A stretch of 64,000 nt of DNA from Tyto alba. Its lineage: Eukaryota; Chordata; Aves; Strigiformes; Tytonidae. This document shows, one piece after another, positions 58,917 through 64,000 of the stretch. Location: contig NW_024881279.1 of NCBI RefSeq assembly GCF_018691265.1, positions 8,523,243 to 8,587,242 on the forward strand, written 5' to 3'. The position numbers and the translations under genes are program-made. The notes under the pieces are model-generated. The model searched no databases. It was given only the letters and a program-made list of their open reading frames with translations, and was not told where the DNA came from. The first letter of the stretch is position 1. Every line of letters begins with the position of its first letter.

Positions 58917-59904
58917 GGGTGTCTGTGTGTGTTCCTAATACAGATCTGTTACTTGTCTTTAATGCCTGAGTACTTAAGACTGTCCCACTATTTTTTGTGT
59001 GATTTCTGAAAGAATGCATTTGTTACTTCACACAGCTAGGGAAAATAAAATCTGTTTGATGCTTTGATTCCTCTGGCAGGTTTATATTGCCTCCTTATGA
59101 CAGGCAATCCTTAACCAGGTGCTTATTTTGTGTTACATATATGAGTTAATCCCCCTTTGGTACCCAAAGAAATCAAAAGCTCTCCTTTTTTTTTGTATTA
59201 TAATTTTCTAATTCAGAACAATTTATTCCTGAGGATTTACACTGGATCACTACATCTACGAGTGCAGTAGCTCAGTAGAGGAAAGATAAGTCAAAGTACA
59301 AAAGCTTTATGTCTGTATTTAAAGGCTGAAGGAAGAGACGAAGTACACAGATTGGGCTGCACGTTGCAGAAAAATATAATTTTGTAATGTTTCAGACTCA
59401 GTCACAAGAGGAGGGAAAGGAAGAATCTATTTCTCTAGCGAAGTAGGAGTCCTATGCTTGTGTTTATCAACATTTAAAACACATCTCTAACCGTAATTTC
59501 TAGCATGCCAAATGAAATTCCTCCCAATCACTCACATTGTTGCTATTAGTGCTGTTAATAATGTAATTTATTCAACTTAAGGGCTTCAACAGAAATATAT
59601 AATAGGGAAGATATAAAAACTGGTCCCTGAAAAGATACATACAGCAAAAATTGAATAATTACACAGGAGCTGATTCATAAAATTGCAGATACCAAAGGCC
59701 AGCCTTCCTGAACTGGCTGCCTCAACCGAGCCTTGCAGGATTTCTGTATGCAAGCTCATCATGCTCAGCATTGAGCTACTGATTCAGAGACATCATTAAC
59801 TGAATGGTTCAGAGGGTCTCTCCTGAGAGGGACACACAACACATGCCGATGGGTTGCAGCTCTCCAGTTCTCTCCTCTGGGTACCCTTAATTGCTGTCTT
59901 TCCT

Positions 59905-60065
59905 GCAGTCACGTGATTTTGCCTAGTTCAACCCCACCGGGTGAAATGATGCATGATTGAATGTCACAGCAGCACCGATGAGCTTTGTATAATCATGTCT
60001 AATCCAAGAAGCTCAGGAAATTACATTGGATTATTTGTATGCGATAGTAAGGACCTCAAATGGTC
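59905..60065. promoter_or_regulatory. Candidate conserved non-coding element (TAATCC/ATTA sites)
   Basis: The block includes CACGTG-like TCACGTGATT, CATGATTGAATG, two bicoid-type cores (TCTAATCCAAG and, inverted, TTGGATTATTT) and CATGTGATTC. These are separated by mixed sequence. The paired TAATCC/GGATTA cores fit OTX/PITX-class sites. This is inference from motif content alone. Confidence 0.25.
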
Positions 60066-62778
60066 TGGAGCCATGTGATTCTTTACACTTCTTGAGGCAA
60101 AGCTAGGCATTGATTCTTCCCCATGTCTTCATTTTTGGTTGCTAAATATAAGGCTCATTACAGTGACAGGCTCATTTTGTACTTGTGGACTCTTGAACAT
60201 TTGGCCCTCAACATATTTTCCAATTATTTATCACTGCTGCTAACATCTGCTCTTCTATCCTTTGTATTTATTTAAAATGAGTTCTTCAGCCACTGAAATA
60301 GCTCTGTTTGGACCTCCTATAAGGAGGCTATAGGGAGCTATGTTGCAGCCCATAGGTTTTATCTGAGCTGTGGAGCAGTCAGCACTGGGAGAGTTGAAGG
60401 AGAGTGAAATTTTGCAGCTTTAAGGATCTCTATACATGGACACTTAATGGAAGAAAATCAGCATTTTGTGTTCCGTAGTTCATCTATCACTAGTAATTCA
60501 TTCTACAATGCATTAACTGACCTAAGTCTATTCCTATTGTGCAACAGACAATCCTTCTTTCTTGTCTTTACTTCTCTATAGTGTGTCAAGGACCTTAACT
60601 TGTTCTTATTGGATTTTTATTTTCTCTTGTTTAGAAACTGGGTATTTAAGGGCTAGTTTTCACAGCAGCAGAGCATATGCAGCAATAAACATCTTCTCCA
60701 GTTGATTAAGCACCATAGCTGAGTTGTTCAGCTTCCACAGAAGCTGTTTATTGTAAGTATCTTCCAACTCTGAGGACATCATTTTAATTATATTGCGTGA
60801 GAAGAAGCAAAAACAATAAACCAGAACATTAGAAAAAATTAAAAGATATAATTTTCCTTCCCTGAGAGGAAGTTTTCAGTGAAGGTCAGAGTAGATTGTA
60901 GGTGTTTGTGTATCTGGAGAATTGTTCTTGAAAGCCATTTCCCAGTACCTATTTATTTTCAGAGGCTGCAGAAGACATTAAGGGTAGGATAAGCCATTTC
61001 GACTGATCTTCTGAGGCCAGACTGTGAAGTTATTGTGAATCATGCTGGTGATTTCAGAGAAACGTATTACATGAGCTCAGTATTTATCAGTGTGAATGAC
61101 GTGTTTCCAGCTTGACCAGTGGAGAGTCTAGCCTTGGCAGGGCAATGCTAATGGAGGTAGCTTGCTTAGATTTACTTTCTATCTGCTCTGAAAGATGTGA
61201 AAACATTCATTTCTATTACTGCCATTCAGAATCTTGTCACTAGCTTCGATATCAGTCTGGATATTTGTCTTTCCTACCATTTGTTTGAGAGAGGCAGTGA
61301 ATAACTGAAAAAAAAAAAAAAAAAGGAGGCAGTAGCAGAACAGGCATGGGAGGACAATGTCAAAATGAGACGTCTCAAGCACATCAGCCTCTTGTTTCAG
61401 ACACATGCCTTGCATTTCCAAGCTGCCAGGTAACTCCCAGCACTGATAACATCTATGGCTTTCTTGATTGAATAAGGTTGTTGATGTTTGGCCTAGTATC
61501 CTCACTTAACCAGCATCTGTGTTACCTCAGAGGTTAACTTTTTTATTTTCCTGATTCTTATGGTTATCTTTGTTGTTAAGCAGTTAGTTTAACTGCCAGT
61601 TAAACACTGCCTTAAGTTAAATGCTGCCAGTTAAACACCAGCTAATCTTCTAATACACTACAGCAGTGAGAGCAGTGGCAGTTTCTGCAGTGGAAGTCTA
61701 ACATAGAGGCAGGCTTGTCAGGTTATTTGTGCAAGGCGTGTTGAAAGGTTTGTGAGCTTTCCAGCAAACCTAGTTTTGAACAAATCTGGGCCATGTTAGC
61801 CAGGTAAAACACTGGCTTCACACACCACTATTCCTGCCTGCCTCCCTCCCCCTCCTGCCCAATGTGCTCTGAACCAAATAAACTCTGACAGTTTTCACAG
61901 GGGTTTTGAAGATTACTGGTGCTGTGGCCCTGCAGGGGTGGTGAGGGAGTTGGTGTGCATGAGGTGAGACAACATATCCAGTTTGGCATGATCTTCTTTT
62001 GAACAGGGATTTTTACCCAGCTCTAGTAAGTGTGATTGGGAGGAAAACTGGACAGGTGGTGGGGCAAGATGCATCAACAAGGAGAAACGTCAGTGAGCAG
62101 TGCCTGCTCCCATGACCAGACTATGGAAACCACCTTCCTTGTCCTCCCCCCACCTTCCCATTGCTTTTTAATTGAGACCTTCCTTACTTGCTTTCATACA
62201 AAAGCACTCCCTGCAAATACACACAAATGTACAACATTCAGTTGCATTTAAAGATTCCTTTTATTGCAGATGTTGTTCAGTACAAAGCTGGTGGAGACCT
62301 GTGAATTTGCTCCTCCTGAGACAGAGTTCCTAAAGTGAGAATTCAATGTTTTTTTTGAGGACTGTGATCATCTCTTTGTATGTTCTGGTACGGGCCCCAC
62401 AGAGAAAGAGCCTGTTATTTGATCATACACCAATACAAATAAAAACCAGCATGCAGTCACATTATTTAATGCTAGCAATTTTTGCTACTTTTATAAATCT
62501 GTTGTCTTCTACCAGCAACAAAATGACACTGATGTTAACAACGTTATTTCCTCCTTGATGTTTGAAGAGTTGCTCTTTCTCTAGCCACTGGTGCAAGCAT
62601 TTTGAGAATTGAGTGTTAACTTACAGACAAGTAGAAAAGGAAACTATGCCTTATTGCAAAGATGTGAAGACCCTGCAGGTTACAGCTTGCTGCTCAGATT
62701 CCAACCCCAAATACTGCAGACTTGTTTGTGGGAACTGTAGGAAGAACTGGAAGGACTTCTAAACTTGTTGCCAGGTGC

Positions 62779-62838
62779 ATTGAATAAGATGATGTTGAAT
62801 AAAACTGGCCCCAGTCCTGATCCTTGTGGATCTCCCAC
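62779..62838 (-). mobile_element. CR1-type LINE reverse-transcriptase remnant
   Basis: On the minus strand the codons read VGDPQGSGLGPVLFNIILFN. This matches the CR1/L3 reverse-transcriptase motif around the SGVPQGSxLGPxLFN palm segment (motif B region). The match is about 20 codons long. Both flanks are too diverged to trace, and a TGA precedes it on the coding strand. It is a short fossil fragment. Confidence 0.55.
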
Positions 62839-63930
62839 TCACCTTCCTTCGCTAGAAATGCCCGTCATCCCCGAGCGCCCCTTTTACACCTTTGCCACCA
62901 AGTTGTCCCTCTGATTTGTTAGACCTGGTTCTCAGTTTTTGATATGTTTTGATATGTCTAAAGAACATCAGCTATGCTGGGATACTTCTATATGTAAAAT
63001 AGTCATGGGAAAACACCTTATGGTGAAAGCAAGAGAAAGTTTGTGGTCACTGAGGATTCCTCATTATTTTTGTCTATGCAGAGAAACTACAATGCAGAAA
63101 ACAGTAACCAAGAGGAAACTGTAGTGCAGTGACTTTGAGATGCCACTGTTGTCTTAGTGACGGTTTGTGGCTCAGATGACTCTAGCCCACCTAGAAAACA
63201 GAAAGGCAGCAAAACCTATAGAGCAGAGAGTAAGGAAATCACATATGTTAAGGTGGTGATCATGAGCCATTTAATCTTAACTCTTTCATCTTGCCAGTTT
63301 ACAGAGTGCGGACTTGCACTCCATTACGTCTGCAGAAGACCCATAACCTTTGTTTGATCATCCTACCTTGGTTTAAAGACTTTGAGTGAAAGAGATCACC
63401 ACAAAGCTGTAGAAAAATTGTTTTAGTGGGTAATTGCTCTTGTAAAAAGTAAATCTGACATTTGCTGTATGTACTACTTCAGCTTTTTCTTCTGTCTTTG
63501 AATGTATTTATAGTCCTGTGCAGTGACCTGCTTTCAAATTATTGTTTCACTTTTTTTATTCATTTTTTTTTCCTTATTTGGAATATGTAAAGAAGTCCTG
63601 ATATAGAACATGGTATTTAAAACTTTTTAGAACAAAGTTAGTGTTTTCTAGTTAGAAAAACTTGCTGTAACTATTTTTTTCTAACAAGTTCTTCCTTAGT
63701 TTAATTTAAATAAACCAGCACATATATGCCTATACAGATCTAGGACAGTTGTACACCTCCCCAGTATTTCATGTTAAAAACTACTGACCACAAAACACTT
63801 GACTAAGCTGGTATTGGCTTGACCCATATGGCTGTTCTTTCTATGATAAGAATGTTAGTTTATAGTTTCTCCCTTTTCCTGGTAATTTTCTCCCTTGTTT
63901 TAAAAAAATTCTTTCCATCTTTCACTACAG
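62839..63930. other. Gene-free stretch before the right-edge acceptor
   Basis: No supported gene is seen. A short lysine/serine-rich open frame starts after a CTTAG at 63,157, but its donor (AAG then GTGGTG at 63,253) is poor, so it is not called. Confidence 0.45.
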
Positions 63931-64000
63931 CCAGTGGTGCTCTGAAGACATGTAGGAACCATGAAATCCTCATCTTCAAGTGTTTGGATGCATTTTCCGG
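63931..64000 (+). other. Candidate exon start, runs off the window
   Basis: A strong 3' splice-site context (TTCTTTCCATCTTTCACTACAG) ends at 63,930. After it only one frame stays open to the window edge, starting after two bases of a split codon and reading SGALKTCRNHEILIFKCLDA and onward. The phase fits the end of the IQ-motif exon at 56,889. No protein family is recognised. A 23-codon open frame is not rare by chance. Confidence 0.22.

Larger units (their letters stand above)
56890..62778. other. Mostly gene-free stretch, possible intron
   Basis: No recognised gene is present. A minus-strand exon-like frame at 56,966-57,169 is discussed as a finding. The stretch includes A-rich simple sequence at 58,679-58,721 and 58,874-58,916, A17 at 61,308-61,324 and 14-bp direct repeats at 61,594 and 61,625. 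If the IQ-motif exon is real, this stretch would be its downstream intron. Confidence 0.45.

Noticed and set aside
63158..63252. Possible Lys/Ser-rich exon after CTTAG
   Set aside because: The donor (AAG followed by GTGGTG) is poor and the frame is short with no motif.
1..64000. CRISPR array, operon, prophage, bacterial insertion sequence or attachment site
   Set aside because: The sequence is vertebrate. No direct-repeat/spacer arrays, bacterial gene packing or IS ends were seen.
1..64000. Endogenous retrovirus or LTR pair
   Set aside because: No pair of matching long terminal repeats, primer-binding site or gag/pol frame was recognised by eye.

Overview
The window looks like non-coding DNA of a bird. 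The main evidence is CR1 LINE retrotransposons. Several end in the avian CR1 3' signature, a 'ggttggaagggacctt'-type segment followed by a short ATTCTATG-type terminal motif. The rest is AT-rich single-copy sequence with short scattered reading frames, long T or A runs, and no bacterial-style gene packing. I cannot name the species, the chromosome or a host gene. Nothing in the first 25 kb reads as a convincing exon of a recognisable protein.

Layout. Positions 1-25,866 are gene-free single-copy sequence. They hold two degraded ancient interspersed repeats (about 17,995-18,080 and 20,283-20,355), a tRNA-like relic (18,440-18,491), a perfect 18-bp triple tandem repeat (18,833-18,886) and a MIR-like SINE (about 23,166-23,213). 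From 25.8 to 45 kb lies most of the retrotransposon material: CR1 copies at 25,867-26,000 (+), 35,478-35,760 (-), 37,104-37,556 (-) and 43,428-44,318 (+). There are also older L3/CR1-like fragments at about 30,340-30,620 (-) and 42,268-42,519 (+). The 43.4-44.3 kb copy still carries the C-terminal part of the reverse-transcriptase reading frame, broken by two frameshifts and one stop. From 45 to 64 kb the sequence is again mostly single copy. It has a second MIR-like fragment, homeodomain-site-rich segments that resemble conserved non-coding elements, a long pyrimidine-rich tract (51.9-52.1 kb) and a short CR1 reverse-transcriptase remnant at 62.8 kb.

Evidence for a host gene is weak. The best candidate is a 177-bp exon-like segment on the + strand (56,713-56,889). 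It has AG and GT borders, one open frame and an IQ (calmodulin-binding) motif. Its end phase is compatible with an exon-like segment that begins after a strong acceptor at 63,931 and runs off the window. Another exon-like segment with good splice borders lies at 26,409-26,557. The simplest reading is intronic or intergenic avian DNA, perhaps inside a long intron of a + strand gene that continues past the right edge. I found no undescribed multi-gene system. The points most worth checking are the IQ-motif exon, two perfect hairpins, the ATTA-rich blocks, a 23-nt Z-DNA-type tract and the 18-bp tandem array.
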